Assembly: GCA_015039365.1 (NCBI GenBank) | Contig: WION01000115.1 | Span: forward strand, 86,501 to 150,500 | From: Amanita rubescens | Lineage: Eukaryota; Basidiomycota; Agaricomycetes; Agaricales; Amanitaceae | Reading direction: 5' to 3' | DNA length: 64,000 nucleotides | Shown: in pieces, positions 1 through 9,686 of the stretch | Layout: each line of letters starts with the position of its first letter | How positions within the stretch are numbered: the first letter of the stretch is position 1 | Program-made: the position numbers and the translations under genes | Notes under the pieces: generated by a model | What the model saw: only the letters and a program-made list of their open reading frames with translations | The model's database searches: none | Told to the model about the DNA's origin: nothing

Positions 1-515
1 CAAAACCTCCAAAATGTGTTTTTCGAACGATTTCCTTGTCAATTTGACCTGACGGCATCTCAAAAACGAACGAAAGTTGTGTCGATGATTCGAAAACATA
101 CCATTCTCGTCTTCTTCATCCTCCTCGTCTACCCTCAACCCGACGTCGTCCAAGTCGTCCAAATTAGACAAGCTTTGCCCATAATGCGTAAGCTCGTCTT
201 CATCCTCCAAGCTGAACGCAGAGCTTTTTGCGGCTTTTTGCCTCTCCCTTGTGAAACGTTCCAACATCCGTTCCTCGAGACCCGTAGTAGGGTCATTCTC
301 ACCAAACCGCTGGTCAAGAATGCCTCCCGCATGATTTCGCTCTTCGTACTCTTTCAACAACGTTTTTTTTTCACTGGCACAAGCGTATGAATATTGCGTT
401 CTTCCGGTCTTCAGATATGTGCACATACCTGCTCAATCCCAGCCATCCTGCTCTGTGCAGATGTTCCAACTACACCCTTAATGGATAATCTTCCGGCCCG
501 AAAGGGTTTAGAGTT
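1..515 (-). CDS. nop14: NOP14-like nucleolar ribosome-assembly protein, partial
   Basis: Minus-strand exons read through canonical introns. One exon (about 429-515) carries KGVVGTSAQSRMAGIEQ. The next (about 102-373) carries KKTLLKEYEERNHAGGI, RFGENDPTT, MLERFTRER and LEDEDELTHYGQSLS. The last (1-48) carries QIDKEIVRKTHFGGF. Introns lie at about 374-428 and 49-101 with GTATGT donors. This order matches the N-terminal third of NOP14/UTP2, the U3/small-subunit processome factor that acts in 40S maturation in the nucleolus. The gene runs off the left edge. Upstream of about 515 the frame stays open but no longer resembles NOP14, and I find no convincing start codon. The N-terminus may therefore be divergent, rearranged or on an unrecognised exon. 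Confidence 0.72.
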
Positions 516-2469
516 TTGCTGATTTTCGTCGGAAGAGTGACACTTGACATTGATTGTGACAAGCGCGGGAGATGACTTGGCCGCAACCCCTCGCTCGTTT
601 CCTAAATCTGCTAATGTTAACCATGAATTCGAACCCGAATCAAGCCTCTTTGCCCAATCCGACCGCTGGAGTAGTTCAATTTCGCGCTCCCTTGTTGCGC
701 AGACCTTCAGTCGACGCGGAAAGACGATGGAACACCATCATTCTTGGTCTTTCCGACAATTTCTGCGCATCTTTTCTCTTACTTCTATTACATGGAATGC
801 ATCGAAAGAGAAAATCACCATTCTCGAGACGGCCCTGGAGGCTATATATCTACCGTCGCTGCATGTGCTCTGGAGAACGAGACGGAGTTGGGGTTCTCGT
901 CGTGCGCTTGTTGAATAAATGGAATGGGCTTGATGTCTGGCTCGACAGCCAAGTGAAGATCGAGGACAGCTTGCCTTCTCCAGCCACGCTGAGGGAGAAG
1001 GCTTTTAAAGCGCTCGTTGAGGTCTCTTGGTGGAAATGTTACGCATGTCGAGCAGCCGGAGGAACCTTGCTGGAAGATTTTGCGCAGTCTGCTAGGTGAA
1101 TGCATAGAGCTTGTCTCCGGTATGTCTTTGAGTGAGGAGCCTGTTGCTTATACGTTCAGGCAGACATTCTCTCAAACCCTACGTCGATCACACTGCCCAT
1201 AACTATCACATTTTTCAAGAGGCCTAGACTAGAAGGGAAACAGACTTTAGTGTTGAATACCGTAAGGTTTCTTCTAGTGTACATATCGGCACATGCTTAT
1301 ACATTACGAAGGATCCTCGAGATGTGCATACGGAACTTTCTATCACGACATATTCGCAATTAGTAGCTGCTCTACTGGCATGGTTACTTGATACCCTCAC
1401 CCATGCGCTTTACCCACGTTTTGTCGCAATATTTTCTTTCAGACGTGACTCTTGGGCTGCACAAGATGTTTAATTTACTTTTCAACTATTTGCTCTCCAC
1501 AGCCTGCTCGTTGAACGCAACGGCACGTGCGAAAGTCTTTTCCACCCTAATATCATCCACAAGCTTATTCTGCGACTAGTATCCTGCCTTTTCGGAGCAG
1601 TTCTCCCACCTCGCATTCCATCTCTTGCAGTTCCGCGTCTTACAAGATTCTGAATGACCAGATTATAATGAAGGCAACGAATCTTCAATCCAAGGCAATT
1701 GTAGATGAAGCAGCCGCAAATGAGGTTGTTCGATTATTGTGCACCGAGTCGTCCGAGCAGCTGTCGGTCAGTATCATTTGAAAGATCTACCTTTTTCTCT
1801 CCTGAATGCGTATAGAATCTGTTGTTAGCTTATTTGAGGGCAACATTACCTCGTGCAAGCGAGATGCTGCTCCTCCATATTAAGCGAACCTTGTCGGAGA
1901 CGATAACTTGAAGACCCGTTTTGAAGCTCTGCTCTCTGAAGTGGAACAAGACGAGCAAGAGACCGGGAAATGAGCTTGGACGTTCAACCACCGCAACCAA
2001 CAAAACCTTCGGCGAAGTGGCGCCACCGGGTCCGCATTGCCATCTCGTCTCTCGGCATTACTCTTGGACGGAAATTAACGATGTCTCAGACAAACAGTAT
2101 GCAAGTTATACAATCTACGACGGATTAGCGATTACTTTAAGGGATTTGTCGTGTTTATTTCACCTACGAGGCTAAGGAACTCACTATCTACCAGAGGGTC
2201 TTTTGAAGCTTCTCAAGCACCAGGAGACGCGGTTGTCGAAAAGTGATCAAACCTCCTGCAGGTGTTTCGGCAAATGCCAGTGATGGCCCGTATCGACCGT
2301 CATACTTAGAGATATTCTAGTACCCGCAAGATACGCGCACGACTAGTACGGTTTGGGAATGAAGCACTACGGTGTTTAGAACGATACGTAAGAGTTATTT
2401 TTTATATGCTTTCACTAGTATCTGGCTGACCGATCTACAGAGGACTTCTCACTTCCTCAACAAGAACTG
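516..2469. other. Unassigned stretch, probably decayed coding sequence
   Basis: About 1.9 kb with no gene I can name. Short open stretches with protein-like composition occur on both strands, for example minus strand near 560-720 and plus strand near 960-1095 and 1665-1770. They are broken by stops in all joins I tried. A plausible intron (GTAAGA donor, CTACAG acceptor) sits near 2389-2441. The pattern suggests an old gene relic next to the transposon nest, but I cannot assign it. Confidence 0.3.
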
Positions 2470-2481
2470 GGCCGGTGGCAT
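2470..2481. repeat. Target-site duplication, left copy (LINE)
   Basis: GGCCGGTGGCAT occurs here and again at 3924-3935, exactly flanking the LINE-derived element. A perfect 12-bp duplication is typical of target-primed reverse transcription. Confidence 0.85.
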
Positions 2482-3923
2482 TTTTTTATTTTTTTTTATT
2501 TTTATTTATTTATAATCCTTGTTTATACCCCATTGGGCCAAAAGCCTACGGTAGGGTATGTACAGCTATGTATGCTACATGTTTAAATTTCGTCAAAGTG
2601 GTATGTATCATCATCCGCTAAAAGTGCCCACACTCCGAAGAGCTAGGGATGCTGTAAGAGAAATAGGTAAGTAGGAAGGGCGTAGACACCTAGGGAAAGG
2701 TAAGTAAGCCATACACGGGCACCTATACTATAGCAAGGGAAACTAAGAGGCGGTTGGCGCTACTGGGGCGGACTTCTTCTGGTTGATTCCTGTCGGCTTC
2801 TTCTCTGTCCACGGTCGCATGGTACAGGTTCGGCCGAAAAGGAAAGCTTTCCGTTGTCGTAGGACGCCCTGTTGAACTGTGCCCTCCTCATCCTCGAAAG
2901 TTAGGACTACGGTTGACCTGCAGCCTTTTTCGATGGTGGATGGGGGGCGGATCCAGTAGGGTTGTATGGGCATGCGTAGTTTGTTAGACCAAAGGTTGTT
3001 TAGCTTCAGCTGTGTGGCTATAACGCCCGGCGTGTATGCAGGACCTTCTGGTGGGGTGGGGACCCCGTTTATACATACACGTCTCCATTTCGTACCTGAA
3101 AAGGTTTCCACAGAGATGCCTGCACCATATTCGAGGACCGGTTTGATATAGGGTAGAGCATCGGTTAGCTGTTGGGATGTGGTGGTCAGGCCACCAATGA
3201 TGACCATGTTGCCTTTTGCCATTCTGTTCACTGCAGAGATGCGAGCAGTCGAAGGGACCAGGGGTAATGGCCACTTGACGTTAGGGCGAGAGGCAGTGAA
3301 GGTAGTCGGGTTGGCGAGGGCCTGATTGAAGTATTGACACATCTCGTTGGCGTCAAAGGTAGCGTCGAGGGGTACCTGGGGGACCAGGACCAAACGAGCA
3401 CGTGTAAGGAGTTCACGGGGTACTTTGGGTTTGGTAGCCTGCCCAGGGGGGTCGGAGGCTGCCACAGCGGCGTATGACTTGTTCGGTTTCTGAATGTAGG
3501 CCTGTAAGGTGCCCATCTTGGAGTTGATAGCCTGGACCTGTTTGGCCAGAGCCCTTAGCTCCGAAGAGCCTTGGGTGGCCGCCACGTCACTGGCCTTACC
3601 AGCAGGCGCACCCTCCTTGTTGGACAAAAAACCCCAATGCGCCCTTCCCGGCTGGCTGAGGAAGCCTGAGAGGGGCTGGGTGTTGAAGTCAGGGAGGGAT
3701 TCTGCACTGTGCAAGATTGCATCACTTCTCTCGAGTAATGCAAGGATCTGGTTGATCGCTGTCGTGACAGGATCATCGGCGATGGCGGTGTAGCTAACTC
3801 TAAGATGAGTTTTGGGTCTGCCCTTACTGCTGGGCATCCTTAGTTAAGGAGGCTGGGTGTTAGATGTGCTGGGATTGGGATATCGACGGGGGGATGGTGG
3901 TGGTTACTGCGTGAGAAGGTCCT
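2482..3923 (-). mobile_element. LINE (non-LTR) derivative lacking ORF2
   Basis: A 1.44-kb minus-strand element bounded by a 12-bp target duplication. Its 3' end is an A/T-rich tail (T-rich on the plus strand at about 2482-2515), as expected for a LINE. It contains a single ORF1 (2743-3837), a roughly 85-nt 5' leader and a roughly 260-nt 3' UTR. No reverse transcriptase or endonuclease ORF is present. Because both ends and the duplication are intact, this is not ordinary 5' truncation. It looks like an internally deleted copy or a non-autonomous family mobilised in trans by a full LINE. Confidence 0.8.
2743..3837 (-). CDS. LINE ORF1 (gag-like) protein
   Basis: Uninterrupted 364-codon frame starting MPSSKGRPKTHLR, preceded by a short leader inside the element. 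It has a polar N-terminal third with an S/A-rich linker (about residues 65-110). The central part (about 140-300) contains RARLVLVPQVPLDATFDA and LPYIKPVLEYGAGISVETF, resembling the RNA-binding ORF1 proteins of fungal LINEs. A basic tail follows. I see no CCHC knuckle. In LINEs this protein coats element RNA. Assignment rests on position in the element and on resemblance to gag-like ORFs of Agaricomycete LINEs. Confidence 0.7.
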   Translation of the reverse strand: MPSSKGRPKTHLRVSYTAIADDPVTTAINQILALLERSDAILHSAESLPDFNTQPLSGFLSQPGRAHWGFLSNKEGAPAGKASDVAATQGSSELRALAKQVQAINSKMGTLQAYIQKPNKSYAAVAASDPPGQATKPKVPRELLTRARLVLVPQVPLDATFDANEMCQYFNQALANPTTFTASRPNVKWPLPLVPSTARISAVNRMAKGNMVIIGGLTTTSQQLTDALPYIKPVLEYGAGISVETFSGTKWRRVCINGVPTPPEGPAYTPGVIATQLKLNNLWSNKLRMPIQPYWIRPPSTIEKGCRSTVVLTFEDEEGTVQQGVLRQRKAFLFGRTCTMRPWTEKKPTGINQKKSAPVAPTAS

Positions 3924-3935
3924 GGCCGGTGGCAT
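3924..3935. repeat. Target-site duplication, right copy (LINE)
   Basis: Second copy of GGCCGGTGGCAT, matching 2470-2481 with no mismatch. Confidence 0.85.
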
Positions 3936-3957
3936 AGTATCGCCATATCCTCACGGA

Positions 3958-4085
3958 TAGTGTTGTTGGGGCTCGGCTAAGCTCGGCTCCGGCTAAGCTT
4001 AGTCACCGGAGCCCGGTTTCCGGCTCCAGCTTTGGAGCCGGAGCCGATCCAATAGCTCTGGCTCGGCTCAGAGCTAGCTCCCACG
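3958..4085. repeat. hAT1 left terminal inverted repeat and subterminal array
   Basis: The 11-bp TIR is followed by GCTCGGCT, AGCTCGGCTCCGGC and related words in both orientations. It mirrors the right end at 9535-9686. Confidence 0.8.
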
Positions 4086-4221
4086 GTCTATCGCTGGTCG
4101 TCACCATCGCCATGCTGCTCGTGTTGCACCTTACTGGTGCGATCAGGCTCTTACCAACAGTCTGAAGGCCATGTAGCAGTAAGTACTCAATTTTTAACTG
4201 AACTGCTACTTAACCAGGTAT

Positions 4222-5205
4222 AGATTTCGCCTCCCAGCCCACCTGCTCTCTTTCAGCCTCAACTCCCATCTCGCAGCCCACCCACACCTCTCGCAGCCCA
4301 CCCGTGCCTCTCGCAGCCCACCCATGCCTCTCACAGCCCAGCCACGCCCTCCTGGCACATCCGCTCTTTTTCAGCGCCACCCGCTCTTTTTCAGTGCCAC
4401 CCACTCTTCGTCAGCCTCAACTGCCATCCCACAGCCCACCCACGCCTCTTGCAGCCTACCCACACCTCTCACGGCCCAACACGCAGTCTGACAGTCCCAT
4501 CCGCCATCTCACAGCCCCATCCGCCATCTCACAGCCCCATCAGCCCCACCTGTGGCTCTCGCTGCCTGCGTCGCCTGCCCATGCCTATCGCAGCCCATCC
4601 GTACCTATCGCAGCCCATCCGTACCCATCGCAGCCCATCCGTACCCATTGCAGCCCATCCGTGCCTATCGCAGCCCATCCGTGCCTATTGCAGCCCATCC
4701 GTGCCTATTGCAGCCCATCTGTGCCTATCGCAGCCCATCCACACCTATCGCAGCCCATGGCCACCCACCTGTTCCTCTCCCAGCTCTCGCAGCCTGCTGT
4801 GCCTATCGTGGCCCGCCCCACCTCTCACAGTCCCGTACACCATCTCACAGCCCCATCAGCCCCACCTGAGCCTCTCACAGCCCACGCCGCCCGCCCATGC
4901 CTATCGCCACCCGCCCATGCCTATCGCCACCCACCCGTGCCTACACCTCTCCCAGCTCTCGCAGCCTACCCGTGCCTATCGTGTCCCACCCACCTCTCGC
5001 GGCTCGCCCACGCCTCTCGTGGTCCCGTGCGCCATCTCGCAGCCCCATCAGCCCCACCCATGCCTTCGCTGCCCACTCGCCACCCACCCATGCCTCTTGT
5101 GGCCCGCCCGTGCCTATCGCAGCTCACCCACACCTCTCACAGCCCAACATGCAGTCTCACAGTCCCATCTGCCATCTCGCAGCCCCATCAGCCCCACCCA
5201 CCGTT
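4222..5205. repeat. C-rich minisatellite inside hAT1
   Basis: About 1 kb of imperfect repeats built on a CAGCCCA-type core. The most regular part is 4591-4760, where CAGCCCATCC recurs nine times at an exact 20-bp spacing, followed by variable GTACCTATCG-like halves. The plus strand is strongly G-poor and has few stop codons, so long open frames (for example 4304-5218 and 4449-5231) arise without being genes. It separates the left TIR from the transposase start. Confidence 0.85.
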
Positions 5206-5396
5206 GCGATACATGTAGTGACTATATTTAGCTATCATTTCCATATCAAGTAGCATATAGATCTGTAGCTATTAATTAATGTCTGACTTCCCATTTCGGT
5301 GTGTAAATTAAATTCAATGTGCCAGATAGTGTTTCACATAAGGTCCAGTAGAGTGATTGTGTGTGATTCTTCCCTGCCCCTTGCTTTCCACCTGCC

Positions 5397-8300
5397 ATGC
5401 CACCAATGAAAAAGGATAAGAAATCAAGCAAGAAGGCTCCTGTCCCTGACATTGGTACTCTTTCTAACTTTACTTTGCACTGGTAGCTCACCAACATTGG
5501 AGGTTCTGCTGGTCCCAATGAGCCAGTTTTTGCTGAGGCAGGATTACCTGTCTCACAGCATGAGGGACAGTCAGATGATATGGCTGAAGGTCAGCACAAT
5601 CAACCACTGTTACTTTCAAGTTATTCAACAAAAGACAGTCAGGACTGGAAAATCTGTGTCTTGGCCAGTTGAAATTGTTACTGAAGGAGAAATTCCTGGT
5701 GAGTGATAAATTAAACTAAGAGTACATCAAGCTGACAGGATGTGCAGCTACAAGAAATCGTATACCCTCCAGACGTGCTCTTCAAGTGAATATAATTTCT
5801 TTTAAAATATGATCATAGCTTAGTTGGACCTATAGCTTGATCCAGTTGTTCTGGTTTCACCTGCCAAAAAGCCAGCTCTCAGAAAACCTATTCAACCAGC
5901 CACACCTCTTAGGTCTCAGACTCAGGCTGCTACAGTATTATTTACACCTGCAACACCTCGCAAGAAGCAGAAGACAAAGTCATCTGCTATTCCTGCATCA
6001 CCACAGGACTCTGATGCAGAGTCATCACCTACTGCAATAGCTTCTCGCCTAGAGGCATTGACACTAGGCACTGGGACACAAAAGAAGTCTAGCAGAGGAG
6101 CAAAGGATGTATGGACATTTTTTGAGGAGAGGCTGGGTAAGGGGAAGGGGAAAGGGGAAGGGAAGGGGAAGGGGAAGGGGAAGGGGAAGGGGAAGGGGAA
6201 AGGGAAGGGGAAGGGGACTCAGGAGGTGGAAGAAGAGGTACTTCAATTTTGCAAATTTTGCCTGTGAGTTTTATAACTTTTCTGGACCATTCTAAAAGCT
6301 GTTTTCAGCACTGCAAAGGAAAAAGACCCAAATCATGAAGTTGCAGTATATGCCAGTAGTACTGGTGTTTCTAACTTGAGGAAACACTTGATGAGGGAGC
6401 ACACTCAGGATTGGGAAAAGGGCTGTGAAGAGATGGGTATTAAAATTACTGCAGGGGCAGCATTGGAATATCTCAACAAAATTGAGAGAACTGTGGGGAG
6501 GGATATTCCTCCATACTCAAAGGAGGCATTTGCAAATGCACTGGCAGAGTTTATTATGGCAGATGATATAGTGAGTTCCAATCATTTTTTTCTGCTTCAT
6601 TTTTCAAGCAGGCTAATTAATTCAGCCCATAAATGTTATGGAATCCCCACAGTTGAGGAATGTTTTCTTCCTCCTCAGGAGGGAGTTAAAGGATAAAGAT
6701 ATTCCTGGCAGGGCAGCCATGCGCAGTCATATTATGGATATGTTTTATGAGCATCTTGAAAAGCTGGGAGAGGAGATGAAGGTAAGTTCAAAGTTTTTGC
6801 CACTATTGATTCATTGACTGAAAAAGGATTTACAGGGATCTGTTGGAAAGATCTCTTTTACCACTGATGTCTGGTCTGATCCTAACATGAGATCATTTAT
6901 GGCTGTTACAGCTCATTGGGTTGAGGGAAAGGAGGTAAAGACCACAGCAGGTGTTCAGAAGAAGTTGGAATTGAGGGCTGACCTGGTGGGCTTCACACAT
7001 GTTCCAGGGAGACATACAGGAAAACATTTGGCCCAATGTTTTCTTTTCATCTTAGACAGGTTCAAAATTACCCAGCAGGTATGTCTTTGTCCTACAAGTT
7101 CATACTATCTCTAATAAACCAATATGTAGATTGGGTGGATTACTTGTGACAATGCAAGCAATAACAATACCATGATGGCTGCATTGCAAGCAACACTAAA
7201 AAAACAGAAGGTGAAATTTGATGCAATTGAGAATAGAATCAGGCATGAATTTATTTAACTGTTTCATATTTCTTTACATATATGACTTTGTTTATAGATG
7301 TTTTCCCCACATAGTAAATCTTGCATGTCAGGCAGCCCTTGAAGCTATCACAGACATGCAACACCTTCAAAGTGAAGAGTTGGTGGGGTATGAACCTACA
7401 GGGTTTGAAAAAGATTGTATTGCTACAGTCAGAGCTCTAACCAATGCAGTAATATTCTATTCAATGTATGCATTAACTGATATTTAATAACCATTTTTCA
7501 ACACAGATTCGCAACAGTAATGTGAAGAGGCAACGCTTTTCAGAATATGTGAAGGAATATTTGGACAAGGACTATCAGCTCCTCCGTGACGTCCCAACTC
7601 GATGGTCATCTACAGTTGTCATGATAGAGAGGGTGTTGATGCTAAAGGATGTATGTGGTCAATCTGAATTGTGCATTTTTACTAAATACTGTATACATCA
7701 TAGGCAATCACTGATATAACAAGTGATAGTGACTTTAATGACCTAAAGAAATTCCAGCTCACAGAAGCAGATTGGGAATTATTGGGTGATTATCATGCAA
7801 TCCTTCAAGTATGAAATTTTCTCCAGAAAGCTTCATGTGTTAATCCAAATCAAGATTCCACATGCATTCCAGGATATCCTTGGATCTGACAAAACACCTA
7901 CCCTCCCTCACACTGTCATTTCATTTTCCACTTTAATTCAAAGATGGAAAGAGCTTTTAGATGACTCAGATGATGAAAGAGACTGGCACTATATAATCCA
8001 ACCTGGTCTGGACAAATTACTACATTATGAGATGGAGTTGGTAAAGACTCCAGCATATGTTCTTGCAATGGGTAAGTATATTAGTAAGATATCCTCAAGT
8101 TCTGCTAAAATGACATATGTATGTGCCAGCTATCAATCCCAGGGACAAACTGAGCCACTATTCAGCCACATCTGAGACCAAATTTAAGTTGGCCAAAGAA
8201 ATGTTTTTGAAAGCTGTGAGTTAGTTTCAGTTGTTATTTAGCTCAATCTCATTCAGTTATAGTTGAGGGCTTATCCTGATCCCAGTACCCCATCTAACCC

Positions 8301-9000
8301 TCAACAGCAACTTGCTTCTAGATCCAAGCCATCTGCAGCTGACATTTTATATGGAACTAGCAGCAGAAAGCATGCCACACAGACTCGAAAGTCACTGACT
8401 GTGGAACTGGAAGTGGACCAGTATCTGAGTGCTCTGCATGAAAATTTACCAATTGTTGAATTTTGGCAGGTGAGTAACTAGCACTTTTCACCAATCTGTC
8501 TGACTTGCAGTTAGGCAAATCAGAGTCGTTACCCCCGTATTTTTCAACTTGCTATGGACATCATTCCTATTCAGGCCACAAGTGTTCCTTGTGAAAGAGC
8601 ATTCTCATCTGGCAAAGAGACAATGGCACCACGAAGAAGGAGGATGTTACCTGATTTAATGGAAGCCCTTCAACTGCTGAAGTACTCAATTCGTAAGGGC
8701 CTATCTTTGAACTTCACAGAGGGGATGTCATGGGTTGAGGAACTCAAGGAGTTTGAGTACTCAGCCAGAACAGAGCCATCAGAGGATCCAGATACTTATG
8801 CCCGTAATTTAGGTGCAACAGAGCTTGATGAAGATGAGATGGAAGAGTTGCTAGGGGATTTGACAAAGTACCGTAAGCCAGATACAGATGAAGAAAAAGA
8901 GGAGGGGGAACAGGGAGGGGAAGAGGAAGAAGAAGAAGAAGAGGAAGAGGAAGAGGAAGAGGAAGAGGAGGAGAATGACACAGAGAGCAGCAGTGATTGA
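5397..9000 (+). CDS. hAT1 transposase (BED finger, RNase-H fold, hATC)
   Basis: Multi-exon transposase of about 850 residues. The start chosen is MPPMKKDKK at 5397. Upstream is minisatellite and short leader. Exons join at GT..AG sites to give, in order: a BED-type zinc finger (DVWTFFEER, then a Lys-Gly repeat, FCKFC and RKHLMREH); the catalytic core with FTTDVWSDPN (first Asp), ITCDNASNNN (second Asp) and CFPHIVNLACQ; DVPTRWSST; and the C-terminal hATC dimerisation block with SRYPRIFQLAMD, ATSVPCERAFSSG and APRRRRMLP. It ends in a long Glu tract at 9000. All exons are open and the splice sites are canonical, so it is probably functional. It cuts and pastes the element by binding its ends. 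Confidence 0.85.
6139..6217 (+). repeat. Pure purine GGGGAA tract encoding (Lys-Gly)n
   Basis: Seventy-nine consecutive purines, mostly AAGGGG hexamers, inside the BED-finger exon of the hAT1 transposase. They encode about 13 Lys-Gly pairs between the aromatic and the Cys-Cys parts of the finger. Confidence 0.9.
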
Positions 9001-9534
9001 TTATGATTGATTACTATGTACTACTACACAGGTCTGAGCTAGGTATGATTGTCATTATCATGTATACTACTACTATATGTCTTTATGCTACAAGTTAAGA
9101 GCAGGGAGTGGTATACATATCTGGACTATGTTTGATGCTACTAATATTTTATTCCTTTGTAGTTTCAGTTGGTTTGGCATGATGGGTTTGTTTGGAATGT
9201 TCATTCTTCTAGAAATGGGATCATGGCATGATTTCTGTGTTTTTAAGATTTCTTTTGGAGACATGCCACACACTACTCCCCCAGATCTCAAATATCTCTA
9301 AGAATGCTGTTAAATGATGCCCACATTACTATTTTTCTCACAAGTACAAACTAAATGCAAATATTTGCACTACACTATTTTTGTCTATTTTTCTGCATTT
9401 TTGCAGGGGCTAGACAGGCCCATAAGGAGGGCCAAGCAATACAAGCTGCATGGATGCAGCAGCCCAGATTTGCCAAGTGGTGATTGAAGTGGCCACCTGA
9501 GAAGTTGACTCCGGGGGTCTGGGAGAGTAAAGTT

Positions 9535-9686
9535 CAGAGTGGCTCAACAGCTCAAAGCCACTCAGAGCAGCTCCAAAAATAGAGCTGAGCTAGTTGGAGC
9601 TGGAGCCAAATTTCAGCTCCAGCTCAGCTCTAGATCAGCTCGGCTCAGCTGGCTCATGGCTCAGAGCTGAGCTGGCAACAACACTA
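9535..9686. repeat. hAT1 right subterminal array and terminal inverted repeat
   Basis: Many AGCTC(A/G)GCT words in both orientations, followed by the TIR complement at 9676-9686. It mirrors the left end. Confidence 0.8.

Larger units (their letters stand above)
3958..9686 (+). mobile_element. hAT1: hAT-superfamily DNA transposon, full length
   Basis: Ends are the 11-bp inverted repeat TAGTGTTGTTG (3958-3968) and its complement CAACAACACTA (9676-9686). Just inside both ends are arrays of AGCTCGGCT/AGCTCAGCT motifs (about 3970-4080 and 9535-9675), typical hAT subterminal transposase-binding repeats. The interior holds a 1-kb minisatellite and one multi-exon transposase gene (5397-9000) with no broken exon. 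No 8-bp target duplication is visible: flanks are CTCACGGA on the left and ATGATGGG on the right. The element abuts the 3' part of the MULE-type gene. Confidence 0.85.

Noticed and set aside
4591..4760. Regular 20-bp repeats that could suggest a CRISPR array
   Set aside because: The repeats are head-to-tail with no unique spacers, and the genome is eukaryotic.
4304..5218. 304-codon plus-strand ORF (and the overlapping 260-codon frame)
   Set aside because: Both are translations of the C-rich minisatellite in hAT1; they lack domain content and arise because the repeat has few stop codons.
8796..8981. Poly-serine minus-strand ORF
   Set aside because: Complement of the Glu-rich tail of the hAT1 transposase.
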